From assembly GCA_024734495.1 (NCBI GenBank), contig JALMQS010000722.1, positions 1,062,254 through 1,126,253 of the forward strand: 64,000 nt of DNA. The letters run 5' to 3'. A program made the translations under genes and the position numbers. Origin of the DNA: Forficula auricularia. Its lineage: Eukaryota; Arthropoda; Insecta; Dermaptera; Forficulidae. The notes beneath the pieces were generated by a model that saw nothing but the letters and a program-made list of their open reading frames with translations, was not told where the DNA came from and made no database searches. Each line of letters begins with the position of its first letter. Position 1 is the stretch's first letter. Below, in pieces: positions 1 through 11,269 of this stretch.

Positions 1-965
1 CTCTCGGCAAATCAAAGTCTTTTCAATTAAAACTAATTTCGTAAGTCTAAATTACTATATTTTCTTTCTTGGAATACTTGGTATAAACCTTTTTGGAAGT
101 TAACTTTAATTTAATGACAAATTTGACTCCAAAATGGTATTTTATCAAATAGATAGCTTATAGTGTTATATTTATATACAGTAGATTTCAATCCAGTTTC
201 AGAAGCAGATAATATATAGTTGTTTATTTTCGAATCAAATGCATTTGTATCATAACGGTTGTTAGCGTTGGATGATTTCAATATGCTAAAAATATATGAA
301 TAGGCTTCTAGAAGTTCATTACTCAAAAAGCCAAATGGTGTCTCGCAGACCCAGATGCGATTTATGGTTACTGGTTAGTCTCGTCATGGATGGCTGAGCA
401 TCTTCATCTTTCCCGTAGACAGTTTTTTGAAGGCGAACATTTTGTATTAATTTCAAGGGTGATATATTAAGTTCTTTGACTTGAACCGAAGTCTTCTTGT
501 CCAAATATAGGCGTCAAGAAAACAATCAGATTATAAATTCGTGTTGTGTTTCTTATTTGAACTTTGCCACTGCCTCTCTGGGAGGGCAATAAAATAAATA
601 CATGTTCATGAATAAAGAGAGAGAAAGAGATTTAAATAAATCACTTTTTGAACTTAATTAATTTATATAATTTTCATTCAATAATAATTGCTTGTTTATA
701 ATGAGATATAATAAATAGTTTCTTAACAAACCAATGAATTAGACAATAAAGCACTTGTAAGGAAATGTCATGTTTCTACTATCCTGAGACAACACTTGCA
801 AAAATTAATTAAATTCATGAAAGTATCGAATATCTTGCAAATAGTTCGTAAATTGAATAATATAAATACATTTAAAAATACCTTACTTAAAAACAATAGT
901 GATACAGAAGGGCGTAAGAAAATTGTTTTGAGAGTAAGAGCCACCATCCCCCAATTGATTAATAT
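1..965. other. AT-rich stretch, no recognisable feature
   Basis: No coding signal, long repeat or structured RNA seen. The short open frames here have AT-driven composition and no recognisable domain. A purine-rich GA tract lies near 616-632. Confidence 0.6.
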
Positions 966-967
966 TA

Positions 968-1272
968 CAGTAGAACCTCGTTTATCCGGACTAACTGGGA
1001 CCAAAGGCAAACCGGATAATCGAAAATTCTTATAATCAGAATATATGGGTAATAAAAACAAAACAAATCCTCAAATAATCGAATTTGAATTTATTACGAT
1101 AAAAAACATGTTTATATCAAAATTATATAGAATTGTTTAAAAAATACATATTATAATTACATTCTTGCTATCAGAGTTAAAAATTATTATCTATGTGAAC
1201 ATTGATTAAAATAAAAATGTCTACAAATCCGATCCGGATAATCCGGAAGTCCGGATAAACGAAGTTTTACTG
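968..1272. mobile_element. pogo/Tigger-like MITE (305 bp)
   Basis: The left end reads CAGTAGAACCTCGTTTATCC and the right end is its near-inverse, finishing in GTTTTACTG. TA lies immediately outside both ends (966-967 and 1273-1274), the target duplication of Tc1/mariner/pogo elements. The inner arms share a TCCGGA-type motif. The interior is AT-rich with no transposase, so it is a non-autonomous deletion derivative. Ends of the type CAGTxxAACCTCGTTTATCC are typical of pogo/Tigger. It resembles the element at 19420-19649. Confidence 0.8.
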
Positions 1273-1274
1273 TA

Positions 1275-1982
1275 ATTGAATTTAATTATAAGATTTAATT
1301 GGATGAAATATCGGGAACTTTTACAAGACTCATTACGTTCTTCACAAATTTCATTGTAATTTTTTGTTACCGAACGGTTTAAACCACAAAACTTATTGAA
1401 ACACACTTTTGTGCTAAATTTCAGCTCATTATCTACAACTATTTAAGAAAGAGTCATATTTATATATCGAATACATTTTGTTGAGATTTCATGTATTATA
1501 ATTCTAAAGCTAGAAATCCAAAAATTTATTCAGGTCATCATTTCTTACTAACTTTTTGTCTTCAGAAAGAACTCTCGTTCCTAACTTATTGTGGATATCC
1601 GAAACCAGGACACAGATACACAATAAATGTATTACACGATTATTACATTAATTCTCCAAACATCGAGTGGTAAAATAAAAATAAATAAATAAGTACTTTA
1701 AACTATAAATAATAAAAAATTATTAAATTATTATACTATTACCACATAAAATATAAAATAGTAGATTAAACAAATAAAAACAAAGTATTATAAATTGTGG
1801 TACCTATTTAAAAATCGAAAAAAATGGCTTTCGTGGAAGGAGGCTACAGCCAACATCACTTTCTCCTTTCTGGATATGCGCCTTGTGATGCACATATTCA
1901 TAACTGTTTGCATTAGTCACCAAAACATTATTGCTTATCGCATAATCCAAAACTAGAAACCCCCTCATTTTTTTTTAGTTTA
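1275..1982. other. AT-rich stretch, no recognisable feature
   Basis: Nothing coding or repetitive recognised apart from poly-A/T runs. The 60-codon frame at 1491-1673 has no recognisable domain. Confidence 0.55.
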
Positions 1983-2425
1983 AATAAAAATAATTTTTAT
2001 AAAAAAAAAAATAAAACCGACTTCAAAAAAATCAAATGCAACAAACAAAATAATAATAACTTAAAAATAAAATAAAATACACTAAAAGGTATAAAATAAT
2101 TATCTTATTTAGTTACAACCAAACGACGAAATATTAACATGAAATTACTTTTTGAAGTCGGTGCCAAACAAACTATACCTATAAGCGAGCGTACCCGCCA
2201 AACATACTAAGTAAGATCCGACGAGTGCGATTCATAAAATGTATATGTTTGGCACCGACTTCAAAAAGTAATTTCATGTTAATTTTCGTCGTTTAGTTGT
2301 AACTAAATAAGATAATTATTTTATATCTTTTAGTGTATTTTATTTGATTTTTAGGTTCTTATTATTTTATTTGTTTCATTTAATTTTTTGAAGTCGGTTT
2401 TATTTTTTTATAAAAATTATTTTTC
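1983..2425. mobile_element. Foldback element with GAAGTCGGTT arms
   Basis: Two arms of about 175-190 bp are inverted copies separated by a spacer of about 80 bp (about 2172-2249). Each arm begins with AAAACCGACTTCAAAAA, continues through a TACACTAAAAGGTATAAAAT segment, and ends inside with GAAGTCGGTGCCAAACA. The GAAGTCGGT motif therefore appears at both ends of each arm. There is no open frame, so it is a non-autonomous foldback element or two SINE-like units in inverted orientation. The same motif closes the neighbouring repeat near 2935-2946. Confidence 0.75.
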
Positions 2426-2639
2426 TTTTTTTCTTTTTAGTGATGTTATTAATAGTGACTTAAGATAATACTTTGTATGTATCTCGTAAGAGAAAGCGTC
2501 GGGCGAATGAATCAGAAAATGATAATAAAATTCAATTCATAAATATAGAAATTCTCTCGAAACGCTTGCGGAGTTTTAAATGAATGTTTTAAGAATTTAT
2601 TTATTATAATTTCAATTATTTGGTCATAAGAATTGGAGA

Positions 2640-2946
2640 TTTACGTTATTTAGTCATATCTTCAGAACTTGACCAAACTAATATGGTACCACCCCTAAGA
2701 TACCCTCTTTCCAATAAAAAATGAATCATTAAAATCGGTTGAAAAACAAATAAGTTATGCCTGAACAAACATATCACAAAAAGGTCCAATACCAATGAAA
2801 AAAACGGACCAATCGTAAGCTAGACTAAACCCAATGCAAAAAATCATCAAAATCGGTTCACAATTGGCGGAGATATGAGGTAACAGAGAGAAAAAAATAA
2901 AAAATCAGTCGAATAGAGAACCTCCTCCTTTTTTGAAGTCAGTTAA
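2640..2946 (+). repeat. Dispersed insect-type repeat ending in GAAGTCAGTT
   Basis: The stretch contains spaced phrases such as AAAATCGGTTCACAATT, GAGATATGAGGTAACA and GAACCTCCTCCTTTTTTGAA, ending in a GAAGTCAGTTAAAAA tail. From memory, this order of phrases is a common dispersed repeat of insect genomes, probably the 3' part of a transposable element. The tail matches the arms of the foldback at 1983-2425, so the two probably share an origin. No intact frame is left. Confidence 0.55.
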
Positions 2947-2949
2947 AAA

Positions 2950-4520
2950 TAAGAATTTTTTGAATAAAGTAAAATTAAATAAAAAAATTAAAAGATATTT
3001 AATTTGTGATTTCCGTGAATTTAGATATATCGAATATCGTATATAGCGAATTTTAAAGGACAGTCTCCATTCGCCCCTTTTTTAGTACGTTCCTGATTCC
3101 AGAAAATAATATTTTATTGGATTTTCCTGAGTCTCCTTTAATTAGGTCATGCCATTCTAAGATTCAATTAATCAAATCTAATTAAAGAATAATTAACAAT
3201 TGAAGAAAATTAAGATTCTTTCACAGTTCTATAAAGAGAAAGCTGCAGGAATTTTCTTTCATGGAAATTTTTAAAGAGAGTTTCCAGATAAAGCCAAATT
3301 TTATATTCTCTTTAAAAAATCAGAATATTAGCATTTATATTTTATAATAAAGAAAGTAGTAACAGAAAAAAACAAATTTTTCAAAAATTACGTGAGAAAC
3401 TATCTATGTCATCGGAAAAATTAGCTAAACATGACTCAAGACGTATCTTTAAAAAGATTGGACACAATTATTATTTTCGAATAAACTTTCCAGGAATATT
3501 TATACGAAATCTTAATTAGAAGAATATATACACTTTTAGCTAATTAGAATTTCTAAAAAACCATTATAAATTTATTATAGTTTATAACCATTTAGGATCT
3601 GAATATATACTATAAAAAGATAGCGATTTAATAATGATCTTGTCGAAAGGTAGGATTATCCTAGTAAAGTCAGTTTCAGAAATTCTGAGAAATTACATCC
3701 AACATATTTGCAATAATTCAGACGTTACATAAAAAACAATCTGTATTATGCTATCAATTAATTTGTTTAAATTTAAATTTATTTATTTAACCAGTCTAAG
3801 AGTTGATTTTGACTTCTATGACATTTGCCATTTTTCTGCTAATATCTGAATAAACGCTACAATAATACACCTATTTCTCCTCAATAAACTCATAAGTTTA
3901 TTTAAGGGTTTAAAAAAGAAGAATTTTTTTCATTATAAATTGTTTTGAAAATAACAGATTAAATAAAAATCTGGCCATGTCTTACAAATATAAGAAGGCC
4001 AAAATAACTTGGCTCAGTTTAGAGCTTTCATTATTCTTTTTAGTTGAATCTTTTTCTCTACTTTAGCTAAAAATTTAGTACTCAAATTTTGCTTAAAAAA
4101 ATGAATGAATATTCAAAAGTTAATGTTCGAAATGGAAATAGGTGTGAATTGTTTTAAATGGAACATTTTTGAAATCTGTGTACCATATATATGTACAAAG
4201 TGTACAAAAATACAATAAAAAAAATAATACTTAATATTGATTTAATGTTTTTGATAATTAGTTGTAAATTATTTATATATCAAGTTTTAAAGAAAAAATC
4301 ATTGATAGAATGATATTTATAATTGAATGAAGAAAAAAATTACAATTAAACTAAAATCCTACTTATGGTTCTTCAATTATTTATTACTATTTACCAGTAT
4401 ATTATATGGCTATTATTTGCAGTATTGATTTTTATCATCTATCATAAATCAATAGATCCAATAAATGTCAAAGTAATAAAAGTTTAATGAAGAAATTAAT
4501 CTGCAATTTCTCTTGCCTTT
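2950..4520. other. AT-rich stretch, no recognisable feature
   Basis: Very AT-rich with no long inverted or direct repeats found by eye and no coding signal. Confidence 0.55.
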
Positions 4521-4526
4521 CAATCG

Positions 4527-4634
4527 GCAGAAGCCGGCATCCAGGTCCACCATGCCGAAGTATTCGATCAAGTACTTTCTAGCGAAGCATGTGATGCCAT
4601 GGGTGTATCCTCCAGTCTTAATTAAGCCAATCAA
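4527..4634 (-). other. Possible short coding exon, unrecognised
   Basis: A patch of about 100 bp near 50% GC sits in very AT-rich DNA. On the minus strand it reads GGYTHGITCFARKYLIEYFG followed by MVDLDAGFCRLKG, with most third positions G or C. The plus strand is also open and also GC-rich in third position, so strand is uncertain. On the plus strand a pyrimidine tract followed by CGGCAG (about 4507-4530) resembles a splice acceptor. I do not recognise the peptide in either orientation. It could be an isolated exon, a pseudogene scrap or chance. Confidence 0.2.
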
Positions 4635-4719
4635 TGCTGTTTCAAATTATTTGGCTACCTTTAATCAACATCATCGATCTCATAACCCTGACCACTCTTC
4701 TATATCTTTTTAGTAATTC

Positions 4720-5570
4720 TTCAGTAAAATTTATATTTTTCCAAGTTATTTTTACGAATTTTGATTTAATTGATGCTATTGAAGAAAGTTTTAGCTAATT
4801 TCATAAATTATTTTCTTTAAATTCCCGTGATTAAATCTAAAAAATTAAAATTAATTAAAAAAAATAATTGTGCCATAAGTACATAAGGATAAATATTTAT
4901 TACCCTTTAAATAGAGTCCTGGGGATGGCAAGACTCGAAAGTAATAAATTGAACAGAGTTACGATTCACAATGCTATAGTTTTTTTTTCTACCCCTTGGC
5001 CTCGGGAACTAATGTCCATTTAGCCATATCCTTTAATTAAAAAAAAATAAAAAAAAATCACACATATTGAAAGATTCAATTGCATTTGTCAAATCTTAAA
5101 AAATTCAAATTTCTGACACCATTATAAAGACCATACGGCGAGCGTCCATACGTGTAAGGTCTTGCGATGCAGTACGGCGCCAATGCCTTAGAGGCGCCGA
5201 CAAGCGACTATTGACCATATTATACCGATCAAATGATTAAATTTTAAAGAATTTAAAAAAGTACTATTTTACTCTAGAGTAAAGTACTTTAAAATATAAT
5301 TTTACTAAAAACTTTAAATAACCTTTTTTGTGGTCCTCGAGGTACTTAATTAGAATATTAAATTTCGTCAAAATTGGTCAAGTTATTTTCAAGATATTTA
5401 GAAAAAATTAAAAAAGTACTAGAATAAAGTACTAATGTTTGTGGGCCGATATGTACCAAAAATTAATCAGTGTTTCAGTTTATTAAACTAATGGTAAATT
5501 TTCAATTTCATTTCAATCGGTTGAACGGTATAGAAAAAATCGTAGACGAACAAAAAGGGTAACAGGCAAT
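4720..5570. other. AT-rich stretch with one GC-rich patch
   Basis: Mostly featureless. About 5130-5215 is GC-richer and contains a small stem (GGCGCC ... GGCGCC); it may be a SINE scrap but shows no A or B box. Confidence 0.45.
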
Positions 5571-5574
5571 ACAA

Positions 5575-5830
5575 CAATTTGTGACTTTGTTTGAGGCCAT
5601 GGTTTCCGTAGTCTTTACCTGAGGTCCCTCTGAAATCGCGCTTGGCGCGAGATTGATCCAATACTTTATTTGTTTCGCATTGGATGAAATAAAAATGGGG
5701 AAATGTTTTGCGCCTTTTTTTCCAGGGAAGGCAAGCCCTTACCTGATCTGACAATTAAGTTGTCTAACTAGCGGGGGGTTCCCATTATATGGAATGTGGC
5801 TAGTAAATGACAAGGCTGATCTGCTACTGG
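5575..5830. repeat. Dispersed repeat, copy 1
   Basis: It shares colinear sequence with 30330-30565. Common blocks include TTCCGTAGTCTTTACCTGA, TTTCGCATTGGAT or its close variant, AAAATGGGGAAATG followed by GCGCC, and a GGGG-CCCATTATA block. Neither copy has an open frame, recognisable termini or a tRNA-like head. It is probably the 3' part of an unidentified retroelement. The 88-codon minus frame at 5488-5754 is incidental to the repeat. Confidence 0.65.
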
Positions 5831-5834
5831 CGTG

Positions 5835-6246
5835 ACGCTACATGTTTGAACATGCTCGTGTCTGGTGATGCTTCCCCCACCCTCTGATCGCTGGACAAAA
5901 CTGAGTCGCTGAGTTTCCCTATAGGTATCGTCCGCAGTAGTCTCTCCAAGCGATTTTCCAATAAGTATATTTAAATTTTTTTGTGACCTTATTCATTATT
6001 TCTAAAATCATTGAAAATATTTTTAATTAAATTTTTTTGTTTGAGTATTTTTTATTTCATCATTTTCTTAATAAATATTTATGTACATTTGTACATACAA
6101 ATATAAATCTATAACCAAGCTGTGGGTTATTTCAAAATTTTCCCACTAAAATTAAAAAAAAAAAAAGATTAAAATAAAATAAAATAAAAAAGAACATTGT
6201 TAAATTGAAAGTTTCTTTTTACCGAGAGTAGCAGAATTTTTATAAA
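5835..6246. other. AT-rich stretch, little content
   Basis: GC-richer sequence up to about 5960 may extend the preceding repeat. The rest is AT-rich; 6217-6246 is shared with 19757-19795 and leads into the foldback that follows. Confidence 0.45.
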
Positions 6247-6310
6247 TTGAAGGAGACAATAAAAGAGTTTGGATTCTGATGGAATTATAAATTTTAAATT
6301 TATTTATAAC

Positions 6311-6347
6311 GAGACTATAGTTTCGAGAGCTTTTCCTCTTCAACAGT
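6311..6347 (-). ncRNA. HHR-like core, degraded (left arm)
   Basis: Read on the minus strand: CTGTTGA (consensus CTGANGA with A6 changed to T), an extra A, GAGGAA with an AAGCTCTC partner, GAAA, then C-TATA-G and TC. It is the inverted partner of the core at 6375-6409 and has lost an invariant core base, so I predict it is inactive. Confidence 0.4.
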
Positions 6348-6374
6348 CTATTCCTGTGAGTCAATTGTAATAGA

Positions 6375-6409
6375 CTGATGAAGAGGGCAAAGCTCTCGAA
6401 ACTATAGTC
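6375..6409 (+). ncRNA. HHR-like core, well formed
   Basis: Order seen: CTGATGA (6375-6381); extra A (6382); helix II GAGGGC/GCTCTC with loop AAA (6383-6397; one G-T wobble); GAAA (6398-6401); stem III of two pairs with loop TATA; GTC (6407-6409). Stem I is weak (two pairs next to the core). This is the minimal type I hammerhead order known from retroelements. The single extra base between CTGATGA and helix II is atypical, and every copy in this window has at least one extra base there. Confidence 0.5.
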
Positions 6410-6590
6410 TCGTTGTAAATAAATTAAAAATGTATAATTCTATCAGAAGTCACACTCTTTTATTGTCTCCTTCAAGAACATTGTTGTAAATATGAAAAAA
6501 CAAAGAGGTTGTCCTCTGCTGGATGCAAATAAACATACACACATATATATCGAAATTATATATCTGTATATATATTATTTATTTGTTTGA

Positions 6591-6625
6591 GACTATAGTT
6601 TCGAAGGCTTGGCCCCCATCATCAG
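6591..6625 (-). ncRNA. HHR-like core
   Basis: Read on the minus strand: CTGATGA (6625-6619), extra T, helix II GGGGGC/GCCTTC with loop CAA (six pairs, two of them wobbles), GAAA, C-TATA-G, GTC. The helix sequence differs from that at 6375-6409 but pairing is kept, while loop III and the GTC are identical. It lies about 115 bp from the family A palindrome, outside any inverted repeat I can define. Confidence 0.5.
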
Positions 6626-6629
6626 TCTT

Positions 6630-7759
6630 TTTAAGTATAAATATTTTTTTTACCTTTTGGCTTCTCTTTATTCTCTGAATTCTATATTAGATATTTATTT
6701 TATTAAAAATAATTTTTATTTTTATTTCAAATGACGGTAGCTTATCGGAAATTTTTATTTTATTTAAAATTCTTTTTCGCCAAGGGGTAGAGAAAAAAAA
6801 AATATTCTTTTAAAAGAAGCAGCGAATTTTATTTTAGTTCTAATAACTGTGAAACTCATTCCTTGAAAATATCAAAAGTATATCGTCCGAGTAACAACAA
6901 TTAGATAAGAAAAACCCGTTATCCAAAACGTGAATCTATTAAATATTTTTCAAAAGGAGTTCATTTAAACAGGGAAATAAATCACAAAATACAAACAGCA
7001 ATGCACATGTTTGTGAACTTATTTGCATTAATTTTATTGCAGCTCGAGAAATAAGAATATGGGCGCTATCGGATTATCTGATTTCGAATGGAAGCCATCA
7101 AAATAAATTGTGTTGACAGACACTCAACACAGTACCCATCTGCCTATTGGTTTTTCTGAAATTCTTCTTCGTCATCTGGCTAGAGTGGTAAGGTAACGGC
7201 GTGCTTCTGTAGCGGCCGCCCAGGTGAGCGTTCTATAGAATAGACAACTAGGAGCAGAATCGATTTATTTCCCTTTAGCCGCAAACTGCATTGCTTCACG
7301 TCCCATCGCCTTTGGAACATCTCTTTTTACTGAGGCCGCATCTTTCAGGGGTCTAGTTAAGTAAGAAAAAGTAAATATCCATAAAGGAAACATCTAAATA
7401 AAAATTAAAACAATTAGAATAGGATTAATAAAAAATCTGATAAGTTATTTCGTTGATTTACCATATTATGTTGATGTGACTAAAACTTTAGAAATTATTA
7501 TCTGGTACGCTCTGTGAGCTAAGCTATTATTAGGGTATTGAATCGATCCAATTTTTTTTCTTCTTTGTTTGGTGACTTGATAATAAGAAAATGTAAGCTC
7601 GAATAAAGTTTATTCTGGTGTCATTAATTTCCAAAACAAAGTGATCCATAAGTTTTGGGATCTCTATCATCAGAACATACAGATGAAAAAATGTAGAAAA
7701 TCAGAAAAAATTGAATCGTTATATGAACGATGCATATCACATATAGTGTACCTATATAG
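6630..7759. other. Mostly AT-rich; one GC-richer SINE-like patch
   Basis: At about 7170-7340 the sequence becomes GC-richer and contains TGGCTAGAGTGGTAAGG, which resembles a Pol III A box. I could not find a matching B box, so this is only SINE-like. No coding signal. Confidence 0.35.
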
Positions 7760-7761
7760 TA

Positions 7762-8397
7762 GGGTGGTCCTTAATTTGGATGTTTTCGAATTTGTAAGCT
7801 GACATAGGTTCATATGGTCTGAAATAAATAAAAAAGAAATATCCCCTAAGTTTCAAGATTCTATCTCAATTTTAACCTGTGCCGAACAGCGATGCAAGTT
7901 TCCCATCTAAATAACATCGGGATTTTGGCTTTGAACGATCAATTTTTTATTCCGGCCAAATTGATGGTTCAAAAAATTTTGACTTTATCCTTATAATAGT
8001 AGCTATCTCTCAGAATTTTTACAGATTTTTAACTATTATAATTTTGGAGTCTATAACTTACTAACTCTAAGATATAGCAGTATTTGATCAAACTGTAACT
8101 CCAAAATTATAATAGCTAAAAAATCTATAAAAATTCTGAAAGATAGCTACTATTATAAAGATAATGTTTACAGAATTTCAAATTTTTTGAACCATTACTT
8201 TGGCAGAAATAAAAAATTGATCGTTCATTGCCAAAAACCCTATGTAATTTAGATGGGGAAACTTACACCGCTGTGCGGTACAGGTTAAAATTGAGATAGA
8301 GACTTGAAACTTAGGGGATATTTTTTTTTATTTATTTCGAGCCATATGAGCCTCTGTCAGCGTACAAATTCGAAAATACCCAAAATAAGGACCACCC
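7762..8397. mobile_element. 636-bp foldback element with GGGTGGTCC ends
   Basis: The left end GGGTGGTCCTTAATTTGGAT and its near-inverse on the right bracket two arms of about 290 bp that match almost throughout, around a spacer of about 45 bp near 8080. TA flanks both ends (7760-7761 and 8398-8399), suggesting insertion by a TA-targeting transposase. No open frame encodes a transposase. The arms differ at scattered positions, so the copy is not recent. Confidence 0.8.
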
Positions 8398-8399
8398 TA

Positions 8400-9638
8400 G
8401 ATAGAACTTGAATAGTGTTAGCCAATAAACTAAAATTAGGTAAACTAAGTGGGTATTAAAAAGCTGCACCCAGGGTTAAGTTTCAAACTTTTAATTTAAA
8501 ACGTTCACTGAGTAAAAAATTACCTATCTGCCAAAATTTGCAGAAAGGCCATGATTTTTGAAAATACTATTTACTTTTCTTCTCATTTAATTTATCATTT
8601 CCATATTTATTTGTAATTTTAATATTGTTTTTTAGTGTTGGAGGGTTGAATAAAATTTTCCTTGATGAATAACAGAGAATTTCATAAAAAATTCCAATTG
8701 AATGAAAATATTATGTCTAATACACACACAAATAAATATAGATAGAAGGTCAATCAACGGCCTTGCCATGTTTCTATTTGTTTAACGAAATTAAACAACT
8801 AAGCGACGAAGTTGTTCCCTCATTTAGTTGATTTATTACAGCCAATCTCATCTCACTAGAATGAGTCTAAAACTGGCCTCTCTTAGAATAACAACATTAG
8901 CTCTGGATCAAAGCAGCAATGAAGCTTGGTTTTCTATTCAGAACCAGGTGCTAATTTACGTTCACTCAGCTTATTACATCAAATTCGCCCCGAAGAGGAT
9001 GTGCGTCTCTTGCAACCATGGATGCAATTAAATTTTTAAGTTTTAAGTAAAAGAAATGATTAAGTTATTATTTATAGAAAAGTTACGATTTTATTATTTA
9101 ATCGAATGTTTATATCATCATCAATGAATATTTATTCAAATTTTACCTTGTAAAGTATTTATTTATTTAATATTACATTAATATTTACTAAAACATTAAT
9201 AAAAGTCTACCGCCTGTCTATTTAACAAATCTAAACATTCTACTCATTCAAGGAGAAAAATTTCACTTTTTCAAGATAAATATTATCGAACAAAATAATA
9301 TTTCTGTCTTTACAAAGAACAGAATCATCCAAAGTTTATGTTATTTTAAATAAAGTTTGAAAATTCATGCAATGGAAATAATCTAAATAATTAAATAAAT
9401 TATATTTAAAGAGATTAAAACCAACAAGATTTATCGAGTACCGGTCTTTCAAATCAAATGTTCTTGATTTTTTAAAAGCAGGTTTTTTAGTTTTAGGTCA
9501 GAGATTTAATAACATATTTTTTTATGTAATTTGCCTGGATATTTATTCAAGATCTACCATATACATTAAGCTCATTGCAATTACTTGTGGGACGTTACTC
9601 TGGAGTATGGCCTTTCTTGGAATAACCACAATCTATAT
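8400..9638. other. AT-rich stretch, unrecognised 67-codon frame
   Basis: The frame at 8828-9031 (plus) is GC-richer than its surroundings but has no motif I recognise. The remainder is featureless. Confidence 0.4.
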
Positions 9639-9639
9639 A

Positions 9640-9890
9640 CTAGAAAATCATAAGATGGTGTCATCTATTAAATCCGATGGAATGGAATATTTTTAATTAT
9701 ATGTCAGAGGGGTTGTTTTTCACCCTTCGGGAATCGAACCCGAGTGCCAGTAACAGCAATCCGGGCCATCTGCTGTTACTGGCACTCGCGTTCGATTCCC
9801 GAGGGGGTGAAAAACAACTCCTCTGACATATAATTAAAAATATTCCATTCTATCGGATTTAATAGATGACACCATCTTATTATTTTCTAG
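9640..9890. mobile_element. Near-perfect hairpin with B-box-like sequence in each arm
   Basis: Two arms of about 120 bp (outer end CTAGAAAATCATAAGATGG and inverse) close on a spacer of about 12 bp near 9765. The inner arms are GC-rich and contain GTTCGATTCCCGAG (right arm, plus) and its inverse (left arm). This matches the Pol III B-box core GGTTCGANTCC except at the first base. No matching A box is seen. It may be two tRNA-derived SINE tails joined head to head, or a foldback element that captured a tRNA end. Confidence 0.6.
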
Positions 9891-9891
9891 T

Positions 9892-10900
9892 AAAATTGAA
9901 TCTATTACCATCGGCAAATTAATGTCTTTCACAATCTATATAGCTAAATTCACTGAATATAAGCTTCGTTTCTATTCAGATCCATAAATTATAAATATTT
10001 TACGCCCAATTATTTAATAATCAATTATTTAATCATTATTATTTGATAATCAAGTTAAATAATTGTTAAAAATAATTATTAAGATTTTTTGTGATCTAAT
10101 TGATTTATGTATTTTGTTTATTTGATGTATAAAAAAATAGTTCTTATGAAAGTTGTTCAGTTTTTTTTTTTGAAGATTAAGTAGACGTAATGAAAAATAT
10201 AGGGTTCCATTTAAAAAACAGAACTTGACCTAGAAATACCCTTGAAAGCTTGTTCTACGTCGACAAACAATAGGGTAGTTTAGTTTCCCCCTCGATATAA
10301 ATAAACTTTTATTTGGAACTTTTTTCCATATAATCCACTGTTGTAGAATTATAAGATTGTCTCAAGATAAAAAACTCACTCGGTATATAGAATAAATACA
10401 GCTAAAGTATGTTTCATATTTAGGCGTAAAATTGAATCTTTTATAGGATATACGTAATAATTCTTTTTCTCTTATTTCGGGGGGGGGGGCTCATACCCTG
10501 GTGATTCCCCCATGGCCTTCATTATCGAATTAGATATAAAGCAAACAATCAAACGCTGACTCGTTTGTCTTTATGACTTCTAGAGAGTGGACCTCGCTTT
10601 TCGTTTCCGTCTTGTAGGCCATTTACAATCTCTAGTCATACAAGACATACATCAACCGATGCTTTCAACTTCGATTCAGCCATTCTCTTCTCTTCACGAT
10701 GTATGGATCAATTCTGACTTATAGGGTTCTAAAAAGTTTCACCTTGAATTGACGCCTAACTCTTTAAAAATTATAGGGTTGTATTTTTGTTCTGTAACAC
10801 CTGACTTAAATAAGCTGACGTGTTCTGATGTGGCGTGGCCATCCACTTGACTTTACCATACAACCTGGCCCCTCACTTATATTTAATATTTAGTAAAATT
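9892..10900. other. AT-rich stretch with a G tract
   Basis: No gene. A run of ten G occurs near 10481-10490. About 10500-10720 is of more even composition without a recognised motif. Confidence 0.5.
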
Positions 10901-11180
10901 ATTTATATTCATGTGGGGGGGGGGTTAGTTTTTGCATTTTTAGACTGTTGGGGGCCCACTGATTATGTATACAAAATTTGGTTGAGTTTGGTACAAGAGC
11001 CTAGATTTTCATTTTTTGACCATACACCCCCCCCCCATTTTGGGCGGTTGGTTTTTGCATTTTTAGACTTCTGGGGGTCCACTGATTATGTATACAAAAT
11101 TTGGTTGAGTTTGCTCAAATGGCCTAGATTTTTAATTTTTAACCCCCTTCCACTCCCCTTGATTTTGGGTCAATATGTAC
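10900..11180 (+). repeat. Two-copy tandem repeat, unit about 123 bp
   Basis: Two consecutive units share TTTTTGCATTTTTAGACT, CCACTGATTATGTATACAAA, TTTGGTTGAGTTTG and a C-run followed by ATTTTGGG. A unit of 123 bp is a multiple of three, so it keeps a 130-codon frame open (10835-11227) whose protein is itself a repeat. I treat that frame as a by-product. Parts of the unit recur at 24850-24915, 25020-25080 (inverted) and 45905-46010. G and C runs of eight or more lie inside. Confidence 0.7.
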
Positions 11181-11269
11181 CAAAATATAATCAGCTCTTA
11201 ATCTCAATGGACGAAAACTACGTGTGAAATTTGGTTTCGATATTCAAACTGGTTTTTGAGCTAGCTCGT

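Larger units (their letters stand above)
6247..6475. mobile_element. Family A foldback carrying an HHR-like core
   Basis: Two arms of about 100 bp form a palindrome centred near 6360. The outer ends read TTGAAGGAGACAATAAAAGA and its inverse. Each arm carries AACGAGACTATAGTTTCGAG or its inverse, so an HHR-like core is read on the plus strand in the right arm and a mutated one on the minus strand in the left arm. The leader AAGTTTCTTTTTACCGAGAG before the element recurs at 19757, showing that this is a dispersed family. No protein is encoded. Confidence 0.75.

Noticed and set aside
10835..11227. 130-codon plus-strand frame as a gene
   Set aside because: It is kept open by a 123-bp tandem repeat (multiple of three), its protein is just the repeat translated, and the unit recurs elsewhere with no open frame.
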